Shown: in pieces, positions 1-10,719 of the stretch
How the letters are laid out: each line of letters starts with the position of its first letter
Position numbering within the stretch: the stretch's first letter is position 1
Assembly: GCA_946406115.1 (NCBI GenBank)
Contig: OX291558.1
Location: 19,088,205 to 19,152,204, forward strand
Length of the DNA: 64,000 nucleotides
DNA from: Apoda limacodes
Taxonomy: Eukaryota; Arthropoda; Insecta; Lepidoptera; Limacodidae
Reading direction: 5' to 3'
The notes under the pieces: model-generated
The model's database searches: none
Seen by the model: only the letters and a program-made list of their open reading frames with translations
What the model was told of the DNA's origin: nothing
Position numbers and translations under genes: made by a program

Positions 1-290
1 CTAATATTAGAAATTTGAAAGTATGTCTGGATGGATGGATGTGTGTTCCTCAATCACTCTTCAACCACTAAACGGATCGAGATGAAACTTATATACACAT
101 ATAGGTTAGGTCCTGAAATAGGAAATAGGTTACTTTTTATCCAGAAAAACTCAAAATTTCCCGCGGAAATAACTAAAACTGACCTTAAACGAACTATAGC
201 TACAGCTTGCTTGTTTGATATAGCAAACTTTAGTAGTATAATTAAGGTATTCCACGCCAATAATGGAATTTAGGGTGGGCGGCAAAATCT
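1..290. repeat. Common lepidopteran short interspersed repeat
   Basis: The block opens with a CTAATATTAGAAATT-like end and carries a 'cactaaacggatcgagatgaaac' type core followed by 'cccgcgg'. The same order of words (AATATTA end, 'accact...gatcggatgg', 'ttcccgcggg') recurs at 51978-52330 and, inverted, at 17205-17575. From memory this is a very abundant non-coding repeat in moths and butterflies. Its class (SINE, MITE or LINE tail) is not settled here. The open frames across it on both strands are not genes. Confidence 0.5.
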
Positions 291-1303
291 AGTAGTAAAA
301 TAAATGATGAGATGCTGAAACTCAGTCTTGCTTGGTGTAAGTAGTTGCGGACACAGAGAAACGCTTCGACCTAGTACATCTTTCAAATTTACATACTTTA
401 TATAAAAAAAAAGGGAAAATAAAAATCTAGCACTGTGTAAACTGTAAAATGTTTTAGCTGATCAATAATAATTCATCATAAGTATCTCTTTTCCGCAATT
501 CGTTCGACGATAGCCAGTTTATTAATATTTTATTTAACAAAAAGCTTTCCTTCCATCGAAAATATTTCGGACCATTCCGGAAATTCTCAACTCTCGCCTA
601 GTATATTGTTTACGTGCCATCTATTTTTCTTTTGTTGATATTAGTACACCCGGATTCCATGATCGTAAAAAATAAAAATAGGAGAGCAGTAACATCGACA
701 TAAGTCTGTTTATTGAGTAAAAACACTGTACCATAAAATCATTGAGTGCTGTTTTTAATAAAAAATTGTAGTGAGTAAAGATAGTAATAAAAGAATACAA
801 TTTAATTTTAAAATTTAACTCATCAATGTCCATAACTTAAATAATAGTCTAATATTCACTTTCTATTCTTAAGAACAGTTTCGATTTTATGATTTTTATT
901 AAATATCATTTAAAATCAAAAATACTTCCCCACTATTTCTTTTTCAAACTTAATACTCCATACTAATTTAACACAATTCTTTTAACCAGGTAGGATGGTT
1001 CTCTTAAATATGCTCAAGGTTCTCAAGTACCATATTCTCTTAAGATATTACGGAGAGTTATTATCAACTAAATTCCTTAATTTTTGATAAAAAGTTCGGT
1101 CTAAAGGTGGTTCTAAGAATCTTTTTCTACTTCCACATGTCAGCTATTACGATATTTCAGTAATATATTTTAACTAACCATCAAATTTTTGTTCTTGAAT
1201 TACAATATTACTCGTAAAATTTATTTTAAACTGAAAATGACGCGATCAGTACAATTAAGAAAGCTTTTAAAATTAATTTTTGCACACACCATTTATAACT
1301 AAG
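291..1303. other. AT-rich non-coding stretch
   Basis: No recognisable gene or repeat was found. The stretch has short poly-A/T runs and no long frame with coding character. Confidence 0.5.
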
Positions 1304-1374
1304 GCAAGACGACACACAAGGCTGTCAACAGGGTGATGCGCTCGGCTGATGAGATAGAGCTGGATGAATACTGA
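1304..1374 (+). CDS. Candidate terminal coding exon, unknown gene
   Basis: A small GC-richer island in AT-rich DNA reads open after an AG acceptor at 1302-1303 (pyrimidine-containing tract upstream). It gives about 22 codons ending in VNRVMRSADEIELDEY and a TGA at 1372-1374. The codons end mostly in G or C, unlike the surroundings. An AATAAA lies at 1509-1514, a plausible poly-A distance. If real, it is the last exon of a plus-strand gene whose other exons lie upstream of the window. The acidic tail is not recognised. It is too short to exclude chance. Confidence 0.25.
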
Positions 1375-1794
1375 TGAAGACAGAGCGTTGACCCGAATAC
1401 CCGGGCATTTATTACCGGACGGAGCACATCCCTTATTGCATGATCAATAGGTAGAGGAAAAGCAATTCAATTGGAAAACGAAATACAAATGAAATTAAGT
1501 GTTTAAAAAATAAAAAGATAAAGAATTATTCGAGACTAGATTCAAAACAAATTAAACTAAAATATGATATGAAAGCGAATTTATGGACCTTAAAATATTA
1601 GTTTCTTAGCTGTTAAATAATTTTTTTTTTAAATCTTGCTTTTCTTAAAAATTCAATCTAACCGAAAATTGTACTAAAAAGTAAAAAATATTTTTTTCCA
1701 AATGAATATAAATTGTTTTATATCTACGTATGACTGCAAGAAAAGCAAGGCGTGCTTGGAGAACGATATTATGTTCAATATAAATTAGTAATTA
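1375..1794. other. AT-rich stretch, possible 3' UTR
   Basis: Apart from the AATAAA at 1509-1514, nothing was recognised. It would be the 3' UTR and flank of the candidate exon just upstream. Confidence 0.3.
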
Positions 1795-2055
1795 CATTTT
1801 CACTTAATTATTCACGTTCCACCCTAATGTCCACCTTCAGATGCACTTCTTGCTTATGCGAAGAGGTGATAACATCAAAATGAACATCAAATTCGTGATC
1901 TGCTACCCTCAAAACCCCCATTTTGAAGATTTTTCAATTTTTCCCCTGCACCTCCAGGTTGAACCCCTGGTTGCTCAAAGTAACTGTGGAATATTGTATT
2001 GTCATCCGAGCTCAGTAAGTATGCAAAATTTCATCGAAGGGAACAGGAAGTATGT
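1795..2055 (+). repeat. Probable interspersed repeat fragment
   Basis: Less AT-rich than its flanks, with phrases typical of insect repeat bodies ('gctcagtaagtatgcaaaat', 'catcgaagggaacaggaag'). No second copy was found in the window, so the call rests on resemblance only. The 72-codon open frame within it shows no recognisable domain. Confidence 0.3.
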
Positions 2056-2861
2056 TTAATTCAGCTTGCAAAAAAAAAGGAAACATTTGGGTTAAATAAA
2101 GTACCTTATTTAAAAGTATAAATAGGTTTAAATAAGGTACAGTAATACGCGATATTAATTTACAAAATATAAATATGAAAATATATACATGTCTCATATT
2201 TCAATTAAATTTATAATAAATAGGATTGTTGATAGGACTTCATCTTAGTTAAGATATTGTCAAATAGTAATCTAGTTTACAATCTTCGCATAAGTAAGAG
2301 GAAGGCAATAAAATACAGACCCAATACGTCATTGTTCTTGAGACCCCAATATAAGTTAGATTATCCTACGGCTTTCACTCGACGCGATAAAATACGCAGT
2401 ATAACAAAGAGATCCACTAAAATAAAGCAATAAAATCGTACACGCAAATCCATACCGAAATAATAAATCGGAATTGATTCCACGACGGCGATAAAAAGAT
2501 GAAAAATAGTGGTGAGGTAAAGCGGGAACGAGGTAGTTTGATTTATATCCGGATTGCATCAGTCTGGTAATATCCGGACCTATATAGATCCAGCTAACGG
2601 GGTGGACGCCTGAAAGCACTGCCCTAGAGCAAATGGAATAAATTTTCATTTTCTTGAGTTAGATCTTACCGTTTAAGCAAGTCGGCAAGAAAGTTAAATT
2701 AAATTGCTTCGTTTTCATTTGAAATTTAATTTATTAGTAGTGTTGTTTTGTTATCTGCGTGGAAGTAGATGACCTATGGAAAATTAAGGATTCTAACGAT
2801 ACATTAGGAAGGTGACACTAAAATGATTCGAGTATTTTGAGGGTATCTTTTTTATTTTTTT
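2056..2861. other. Non-coding stretch with one unassigned minus-strand frame
   Basis: AT-rich apart from 2300-2650. A 97-codon open frame on the minus strand (2356-2649) has no recognisable motif and no supporting splice or promoter signal. Nothing else was seen. Confidence 0.4.
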
Positions 2862-2975
2862 CTGTATGACTAGTACAGTGTGACTGATGCAGCCATTACT
2901 GGTCCACCGGACTTTTGGGGTGAGACTCTGAAGGACTCGGAAGGAACCCGGAGGTGAGCAAGCGCCAGGAGGGTA
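2862..2975 (+). repeat. Hairpin-rich short repeat, copy 1
   Basis: Shares 'ctgatgcagccattactg.tcca' and a following 'ggggtgagactctgaa' with copies at 20785-20860, 54170-54325 (minus) and 55445-55740. This copy diverges after about 70 bp. The GAGACT...AGTCTC inverted words suggest a folded transcript or element. The family is not identified. Confidence 0.5.
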
Positions 2976-4535
2976 TCTCTATATTTACTTTACATTTCGG
3001 AGACACTTCAGAAAATAGTTGATGTAAAATTTTATGTTAAAGACCAATTTATGTGCAGTAAGCAATTGATATAAAAATAATAAAACAGGATTAAACGCGT
3101 TGTTATTTGGCAAAATACTTTTATTATTTTTAAATTAGTAATGGCGTAAATTTTAAAACTTATTTAGTAAGCAATTGATCATATACGCTTTATTTCGTCA
3201 TAAATAGATTAGAATTGCGCGCGGGACTACTAGTTACCTACCTACTGGATAAATAGCAAATGAAATCTTTACAGCAAATGAAATCTTGGGAAATCCAAAA
3301 AAAGCATTATAAAAAACAAATATCTACCATTTATATAACCATTTCTGTTACATAAAAAATACTACCTATTTATAAAGATAATAAAATGGCATAATTTTAA
3401 AAAAAGGGTTCCCTCTTCTTTTCTTTCTTCTTTAGTCATACCATAGGATAAACCTAGTGTATCTTTTAGACTAATTTACCCTACCAAATTTTGATAAACT
3501 AAATATGGCTTCACACGTTTAGTTTTAATCATCCACTTGAACTATTTAGTTAAACCGTTACGTATATTGGAAAATCTGACAACTGTGCAGTTAAACTGTT
3601 GATCCAAAGATATTTATATATCGGTTATATACAACAGATCTGACACCTAAACGTACGTAAGACGCATAATAAAAGGAAACTTAACTATAAAAGAATACCT
3701 ATTTTTTCATTAAAATGCTCAATTTTGCCTCCAATTCGTAGCTTAATGAAAATAGGAATAACAAGGAAACCGAATTTTGAAAGAATCCCCAAAACCCACG
3801 TTGTTAATCAAGTCATGTACCGCTCCACTTGAATTTATTAGACAAGTTCACCGAGCGCCTTTGTTTAATACGCACAATAAAAAATAAAATAGGTCGTCCA
3901 TTTGACGAATGAGAGGCAAAATACCTCACTGGATATTATAAACGGGGAAAGAGTCATGTTTAGATTATATCTATGACTCGAACCAAACTAGAACATCAGT
4001 GTTTATAAGATTTAGGCGGTACTCCACAATTATGAAATAAAAATTAGAAAAATTCAAACTATTCATTTTAATACTTTTCGATATAATGTATTTGACTATG
4101 GTTAACTTTTTTAAGACTTCCAAAACCTCAGTTGGCTTTATGACAAAATACTATAGCTTCTACTTGTCCATTAATCGAGTTTTAAATTTATTTAGCACTT
4201 CAGGTAGTAAAAATAGATTGTTTTAAAGAGTGAAGCCATAAGATGTATCTACCAAGAAGATCATTATTTAGAATTAGTTTGGACAGGCTGTCGAAAAATG
4301 GCGGGATCTTGTCGTTGAATATTCAACGAGTAGCCAACAGCAGGGTGTCGGGCAGATAATTAAATACAATTTGTTTTATAACTTGAGCTTAGCTAAAAAT
4401 TGAGGAGGAATTGTATTTTTTATGCTTTATGTCATGATATTGTAAAGAGGAAGCTATTGAAGATTTTTTTTATACTAGTGTCGAATATACTCCCTAACCT
4501 CGTATCCTAAAGAAGTATTGTATTGTAACGCAAAG
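2976..4535. other. AT-rich non-coding stretch
   Basis: No gene was recognised. It contains one perfect 16-bp palindrome, CGTTGAATATTCAACG, at 4313-4328. No other repeats were identified. Confidence 0.45.
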
Positions 4536-4574
4536 GGTATTTTTTAAGGTTTTGCCGACCCTTTATTAAATATA
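4536..4574 (+). repeat. Partial tail of the 110-bp tandem unit, left of the LINE
   Basis: 'ggtatttttt....gccgacccttta.taaatata' here closely matches the end of each unit in the tandem array at 7152-7450, on the other side of the retrotransposon. This suggests the retrotransposon inserted within or at the edge of that array, directly after the AAATATA that closes a unit. Confidence 0.45.
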
Positions 4575-7151
4575 CAAAGTCAAAGTCAAAATGGTTTATT
4601 CAAATAAGGATTTTACAATCACTTTTGAATCGTCAAAGTTATAAAATATTATTTTTTGAACCCTCCCACCTTTCCGCCGGTTCACAATGTTGTTGATTTC
4701 TACCGAGAAGAATCCGGCAAGAAACTCGATAGTTACTCTTTTAAAAACACTATCAATAATACAAATAAACTAAAATACAATTAATTTTTTAAATAAAAAA
4801 AATTTAAGTCGTACAATTTTATGTTATTTCCATTTTAATGTGGTTTACCTATGCATCCTGTAATTCAGCATCATCAGTCCCAAGGATTTTTATCATTTAC
4901 ATAGTCTGAAATATTGTAGTATGCCTTTTTACAATGTACCTGCTTGATAAAAGATTTAAATTTACTTATTGATAGATTTTGAATTTTATTGGGAACTTTG
5001 TTGTAAAAGTGTATACATTGCCCCATAAAAGAGTTACTTATTTTGTGTAGACGTGTATCATGCACCAACAGCTTATTTTTACTTCTAGTATTTACTTTGT
5101 GAACGTCACTTTTCTTGCTGAAACTATTGATATTTTTATGTACATATAAAAGATTTTCATATATGTACTGCGACACTAAAGTTAAAATTTTTACTTCCCT
5201 AAACCTATCCCTCAGAGATATCCTAGATCCTAATTTATAAATAGCACGAATTGCCCTTTTTTGTAACAAAAATATTGTATTTACATCAGCAGCGCTACCC
5301 CACAATAGGATATCATATGTCATTAAACTATGGAAATAGCTAAAATATACTATGTTTGCAGTGTCGACATCGGTCAATTGTCTTATTTTCTTGATCGCAT
5401 ACACAGCAGAGCTAAGTTTTTTGGCTAGGTTATGAATATGAGGACCCCATTGAAGTTTGGAGTCCAGCGTTATGCCAAGAAAGACTGTTGAATTAACAAG
5501 TTCTAATTGCTCGCCATTAATATTAATACATGTCTGTCTCTGACTAACATTTGGTAGTTTAAATATAACACATTTGGTTTTTTTTTTATTAAGTAACAAA
5601 TTATTAGCGTTAAACCAATTTAAAATTTTAAGAAGGGCATTATTTAATTCATCATAACATGTCTGTCGTCTCTCAACTTTAGAAAGCAAATAGGTGTCAT
5701 AAGCAAATAAGACAATGTCATGGTTTTTTACATTATATGGGAGATCATTAATGTAAATAAGAAATAGAAAAGGACCTAAAATTGAGCCCTGAGGGACTCC
5801 CATAGTGACTGCTGATCCCGGAGATCTTTCACCGTTGACATCTATTTTCTGTACTCTCCTACTCATATAGGATGTCAAAAGGTCGAGAGCTTTGCCTCTA
5901 ATACCATAGTGAAGTAGCTTCCTGATGAGATTTTCATGTTGAACACAGTCAAATGCCTTAGATAAATCACAAAACACTCCAAGGGCGTCATGCGAATCCT
6001 CCCAGGCGTTATATATATTTTTTAATAGTGCCACTCCTGCATCGGTTGTGGAACGGCCTTTCATAAAGCCAAACTGTTTACTACTAAGTAGCTCATTAAT
6101 ACAGAAATGGCTTAACATTTGACAAAGTATGATTTTTTCAAAAACTTTACTGAGTATAGGTAGTATTGAAATAGGCCGAAAATTATTAGGATCTGTTGAA
6201 CTACCTGATTTAAAAAGAGGTATAACTTTGCTAAGTTTCATCTCATCAGGAAACACACCACTATCAACACAACTATTAAAAATAATGGCTTAGGGTTGTG
6301 CTATAACATGAATAATTGAATTTATAGTTTTTACAGAAAGTCCCCAAAGGTCTGTGGTGTTTTTAATTTCTAATGTTTTAAATGTATTAATGATATCCGT
6401 AGGACTAATGTTTTTAAATACAAAGGGAATGTTACATTCAGGAACACTAGTTTGTAATAATTTTTCTGCTAAGATTGGACTTGAGTTTAGATGTTCAGTT
6501 GTTTTGAATGGAATATTCTTAAAAAACTGTTCAAAGGCAACTGCTACCTCAGAATTTGTTTTAAAACTAGCATCATCTACAATCAACTCAAAGTCCTGAC
6601 AAGAATTCCTACCTTACCAGTTTCATTATTTATTATGTTCCATGTAGTTTTTATTTTATTTGTTGAATTTTTTACTTTATGTCTGAGGTGAATTGCTTTT
6701 GCAACAAGACAGACCTTTTTAAAGGTTTTTGAGTATTTTTTTAAATATTTCCTAAATATTTGGCTATTATTATATGTTTTTTCTTTATATAATTCATACA
6801 GTTTACGCCTACTTTTATGAAAACCTGGGGTTGCCCATTCACTAAAACTGAAGCGACTGGAAATAAGTTTCTTTTTTGCAGTAAATATTTTATTATACTC
6901 TGTAGTAATAGTATCAATAACAGTATTGTACATCATTTGGGTCGCCATTATAAAGCAAATCTGGAAGTTTATGCATTAAGGTAAAATGATTCAACCCGTT
7001 TAGTTGTTATTGGTATAAAATTTCCTTTTTAGTAATACTATTCTTTCTTTCTAAAACCACTAACTGTCCACAATGATCTGACTCTAGATTGCTTATAATT
7101 GATTTTTGAATTGGTTTTATGTCAGTAAATATATTGTCGATGCAAGTGGCA
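4575..7151 (-). mobile_element. 5'-truncated Jockey/CR1-like non-LTR retrotransposon
   Basis: About 2.6 kb on the minus strand. It holds the C-terminal end of an APE-type endonuclease (about 7020-7140, with a CIDNIF motif and an SDHCGQ motif), a linker, the reverse transcriptase (about 6950-4874) and a 300-bp 3' UTR ending in a TTTGACTTTGACTTTG short-repeat tail instead of poly-A, a CR1-like habit. The 3' UTR contains the 'ctaccgagaagaatccggcaag' phrase on the plus strand, shared with a fragment at 28690-29170. The 5' end breaks off inside the endonuclease, as usual for incomplete target-primed reverse transcription. Both flanks resemble a 110-bp tandem repeat. Family naming is from memory of motifs. 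Confidence 0.85.
4874..7140 (-). pseudogene. Reverse transcriptase ORF2 remnant (Jockey/CR1-like)
   Basis: The longest intact block, 4874-6256, gives 460 codons with RT motifs in order: NNFRPISILP, QFGFMKGRST, FCDLSKAFDCV, GVPQGSILGPFLFLIYINDLP, and the catalytic palm segment IVLFAYDTYL where the family has FADD. The first catalytic Asp is therefore Tyr (codon 186, 5699-5701), a single GAT-to-TAT change that would abolish polymerisation. Thumb and C-terminal region follow (YFSYFHSLMTYDILLWG, LQKRAIRAIYKL). Upstream, an in-frame TAA at 6290-6292 interrupts the frame. A frameshift lies near 6615 (the 6583-6948 frame to the 6290-6586 frame) and another near 6945. The endonuclease C-terminus is readable to about 7140. 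It is a dead copy, although decay elsewhere is modest. Confidence 0.85.
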
Positions 7152-7450
7152 CCTTATTGAAGTACCCCATACACGTAACAAAAATGGTAAGCAGGTAATA
7201 ATTATCACAAAGAGCACAACAGGTATTTTTTAGAGAATATGCCGACCCTTTAATAAATATACCCTTATTGAAGTACCCCATACACGTAAAAATCTGGTAA
7301 ACAGGTAATAATTATCACATAGAGCACAACAGGTATTTTATAAAAAATTCCCGACCCCTTAATAAATATACCCTTGTTGAAGTACCCCATACACGTAAAA
7401 AATCTGGTAAACAGATAACAATTATCACATAGAGCACAACAAGAATTACA
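7152..7450 (+). repeat. Tandem array, about 110-bp unit, three copies
   Basis: Units start with 'cttattgaagtaccccatac' at 7153, 7264 and, as 'cttgttgaag', at 7373, giving periods of 111 and 109 bp. Each runs through 'acaggtaataattatcaca.agagcacaac' and the first two end with 'ccgaccc.ttaataaatata'. The third breaks off after 'gagcacaaca'. The copies differ by scattered substitutions, so the array is not recent. The open frames on both strands come from the repetition. Confidence 0.8.
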
Positions 7451-7456
7451 AGTCAA

Positions 7457-7899
7457 CTATATTTGGTTATAGTTACGATATGTATTGTAAAATTTAAAAA
7501 AAATAGTAAATATTACAATTATTTAGTTGACTTTACAATTTTTTTGTTCACTGTTCAATTTTTAATTTACTTTCAGCACCAGCACCAACGGAGGCAGAAG
7601 ATATTTCTTCACGCTATTTGGAAGGACACATGGAGCCAGCATTCCGCACTTTAAAACTTCCGCATAAGTTGGAACTGCCGAGTATTTCCTTTGCACTGAG
7701 ATGTCTTTCAAGGTATCCAACATTTTGCATGAACCATTTTTGTTAACATAAAAAAATACATCCATATTTAAGTTAACACAAGTGGTTGTACAAAAAGGGA
7801 AAAAAGGTATGATGAGCTCTTCAGACCATTTTCCATGATAGAGATGATAAATACGTTGATGGGAGCTACACACAGGCTAAAGATTTGTAGAAATTTTGG
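7457..7899. other. Non-coding stretch
   Basis: No feature was recognised. A 103-codon minus-strand frame (7562-7873) has no motif and no supporting signals. Confidence 0.4.
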
Positions 7900-8170
7900 A
7901 TTAAGTCATCTACAATGCTAATAAAGATACTAAGTAATAATAATGTGATAAATCCCACACTAAGAAAAGCTTGCGCTATGGATACCAGACAACGGATACA
8001 AATACATATATATTCTATTTTTTTGTAAATACATACCATATTATACAAAGAAAACACTCAATCTGAAAACAAACACAAATAATAGATAATTGTCTTATGC
8101 GGGAATCAAACCCATGCCCCTCGATTCAGCAGTCGAATCATTACCCACTGCATGAGCCACGGAACCATCA
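7900..8170 (-). mobile_element. tRNA-derived SINE, minus strand
   Basis: Read on the minus strand, the head (about 8170-8095) has an A-box-like GTGGCTCATGCAGTGG and a strong Pol III B box, GGTTTGATTCCC. The body then contains words such as 'gttgtctggtatccatagcgcaagc' and 'agtgtgggat'. A second body without the tRNA head lies at 63730-63915, also on the minus strand. From memory this is a widespread lepidopteran SINE type. It is not a functional tRNA gene, because the acceptor stem does not close. The 5' end is at the high coordinate. Confidence 0.65.
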
Positions 8171-8634
8171 TGTGCAAGCAATATTCCATACACAAGCTAA
8201 TTTATACTACCACCGAACTGACCGTCAGAATCAATCGAAAACGTTCGTAACCCGGAGCGCACACCCGTTTTTATAAAATTTGTGCAAAATATACGGTGAG
8301 TATTTTAATTTCTTTGCATTCATGGTTTCTTGTTTTTTGTTTATTCTTTGATTACACATTTAACAATCTCTCATTTAAATTTGTGGTAATCTAAGAAGTT
8401 AAATATTTAATTATTTTTCTTATTATATTTAGGCACAGGGTTACCATTTCGTTTGAAGGAAATTTATTTTATTTTTGTTTACAGAAATGCGATATTTGAT
8501 ATCGATCCAATTTTGCTATTTTTTTATAAAACATAATATTATTTACACAAAGAATTTCATGAAATGTTTTTTCCTATTAATCTGTTAATTTGGTGAAGAC
8601 AAAATTAAGATAGGCCTTATTTCGGTCAGTTACC
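8171..8634. other. Non-coding stretch with a weak GT-AG pair
   Basis: A good-looking donor (ACG|GTGAGTATT at 8294) and acceptor (TTTGTTTACAG ending at 8484) face each other on the plus strand. The downstream frame, starting at ATG 8487, is only about 34 codons of AT-rich, low-information sequence. No gene is called. Confidence 0.3.
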
Positions 8635-8637
8635 TTA

Positions 8638-9894
8638 AGCCGTGTCTCCTGCTAGTTGTTTTTGTTAAATTTTACATCTAACACCTAACATCTAACAGAA
8701 ATGTTAATGATTTTGACAATTAAAGTTAAAAAAACATGTTAACACGTTATCCGAGGCGGATGGAAAACATCACCCGCGTTCGCCTGCAGGGGGGGTGATT
8801 CATTCATTTTGTGTTAAGTATTCGTTGCGTGTTGTCTGATCTGTGGTTCGCTTTGCGCGCTCGCCCGCCATCTTTGCATTAGCTTGCTACTAATGCAAAG
8901 CTGTGCTTCTTTATTTAAGTTAATTAGGTATATTCTCTTTGCTGTGCTTTGGATTTTGTAAAATTTTACATTTGTAGATTCTACATTTTTGTCTAACACT
9001 TAGTGGCTAAATTTATTTAGACAAAAGCCATCAATTTCATTTTGTAAAACGTGATTATAAATAATCTCTACTAAACCAAGATAGCTACAACTGGTAACAC
9101 ATCTTCCTCGTCAGAGCTCATCTTGCACACTGAGAAACTAACAAAACAAAACGATACGAAAAAATGACGAGGAGACAGTTTGTTAAAGAAAAGTGTTAAT
9201 GTTAACATGTTAAGTTAAGCCGTGTCTCCTGCTAGTTGTTTTTGTTAAATTTTACATCTAACACCTAACATCTAACAGAAATGTTAATGATTTTGACAAT
9301 TAAAGTTAAAAAAACATGTTAACACGTTATCCGAGGCGGATGGAAAACATCACCCGCGTTCGCCTGCAGGGGGGGTAATTCATTCATTTTGTGTTAAGTA
9401 TTCGTTGCGTGTTGTCTGATCTGTGGTTCGCTTTGCGCGCTCGCCCGCCATCTTTGCATTAGCTTGCTACTAATGCAAAGCTGTGCTTCTTTATTTAAGT
9501 TAATTAGGTATATTCTCTTTGCTGTGCTTTAGATTTTGTAAAATTTTACATTTGTAGATTCTACATTTTTGTCTAACACTTAGTGGCTAAATTTATTTAG
9601 ACAAAAGCCATCAATTTCATTTTGTAAAACGTGATTATAAATAATCTCTACTAAACCAAGATAGCTACAACTGGTAACACATCTTCCTCGTCAGAGCTCA
9701 TCTTGCACACTGAGAAACTAACAAAACAAAACGATACGAAAAAATGACGAGGAGACAGTTTGTTAAAGAAAAGTGTTAATGTTAACATGTTAAGTTAGAT
9801 GTTTTGTTAGAATTTAACAAAAACAACTAGCAGGAGACACGGCTTTAGATGTTTTGTTAGAATTTAACAAAAACAACTAGCAGGAGACACGGCT
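8638..9894. mobile_element. PIF/Harbinger-like MITE, outer copy of a self-nested pair
   Basis: Terminal inverted repeats (AGCCGTGTCTCCTGCTAGTT..., about 34 bp, perfect) start at 8638 and end at 9894, flanked by TTA at 8635-8637 and 9895-9897. The outer copy is split: 8638-9217 (580 bp) and 9848-9894 (47 bp) together make 627 bp, the length of the inner copy. A 3-bp TTA/TWA duplication is the signature of PIF/Harbinger transposition. There is no transposase, so it is non-autonomous. The interior holds a perfect 11-bp hairpin (CTTTGCATTAG / CTAATGCAAAG, 8872-8900) and a GC-rich core. Confidence 0.8.
9218..9844. mobile_element. PIF/Harbinger-like MITE, inner copy (627 bp)
   Basis: A complete copy of the element, bounded by the same inverted repeats and by TTA on each side (9215-9217 and 9845-9847). 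It sits at a TTA located 47 bp from the right end of the outer copy. The two copies differ at only two places that I can see over 580 bp (G/A near 8798/9378 and near 8952/9532), so both insertions are young relative to the decay of neighbouring elements. Confidence 0.85.
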
Positions 9895-9918
9895 TTACTC
9901 CGAACTGCCATGCCATAA

Positions 9919-9960
9919 TGTAATGTAATAAATAAATAAATAAATAATAATAAATAAATA
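9919..9960 (+). repeat. AATA-rich simple repeat
   Basis: A run of (AATA)n and (ATAA)n words, typical of a retrotransposon tail or slippage. No element body could be tied to it. Confidence 0.6.
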
Positions 9961-10719
9961 CCTATAAAGCATACTATTTATGCTTTAAAGAGCTTAAGCA
10001 TTGTTGCTATATTGTGTATATTGTGTATGTGCAGCTCTTGTGTTTATTATTATTATTATTCTTATCTATTTAACCAACGAAAACTGAAAAATAGGCAAAA
10101 AAATATGATTTATAGAATCAAAGTATTCATTTTCAGAAGCACTTTGGAATTTATTTATAGTCAGTCTTTTCTTTATGTATCGTACGAAATTTGTACCTAC
10201 TCACCGTTATTCATAGTCAAAGCAGTAACAAGACTATAAAGTGTGACATTAAACGTACCTGAAACAACAAATGAGACATTACTACATTTCAGAACAATAA
10301 AGTATTCAATAAAATGTAAACATAAACTTTGATATTGCGTTTTGTAGATTTTTTTTGTAACAAGATAACTGTTTTTTTATTGCAGTTTCCTCACTGAACC
10401 ATTCATTCAGAAAGATCACTCTTATCTCGGTCACTTGTGTTCGTATTCGTATTTGAACCATTTTGGTACAGTGGGTACACTTATGGATTAATATACAATA
10501 TATTAATTAGAATATTATTAAAAAAAAATATAGCTTAAGTAAAGGGGCTTTGTCAAAAGAAAAATTTCTATGCAAAAAACATTTATCTGCTGTACAGGGG
10601 TATAGTCAAGAAATAACAAGTCATATTAATATATATATACACCTGCTGTACAGGGGCAATGTCAATTTTGAACTAATGTATTACTCTTATATTAAGTAGG
10701 TATCTTTGTCAATATTTAG
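9961..10719. other. Non-coding stretch
   Basis: AT-rich. The 14-bp word CTGCTGTACAGGGG occurs twice, at 10587 and 10643. Nothing else was recognised. Confidence 0.4.

Noticed and set aside
2356..2649. 97-codon minus frame
   Set aside because: No motif and no homologous wording; not distinguishable from chance.
4313..4328. Perfect 16-bp palindrome
   Set aside because: Short AT-rich palindromes are expected by chance in 64 kb; no second copy or flanking structure.
8095..8170. Possible tRNA gene on the minus strand
   Set aside because: B box is good but acceptor and anticodon stems do not pair, and a SINE body follows.
8294..8484. GT-AG intron candidate with a short ORF after it
   Set aside because: Good splice words, but the downstream 34-codon frame is AT-driven and the upstream part has no coding signal.
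9215..9897. Simple tandem duplication explanation for the 580-bp repeat
   Set aside because: Element lengths (627 = 580 + 47) and TTA at every junction fit self-insertion better than slippage.
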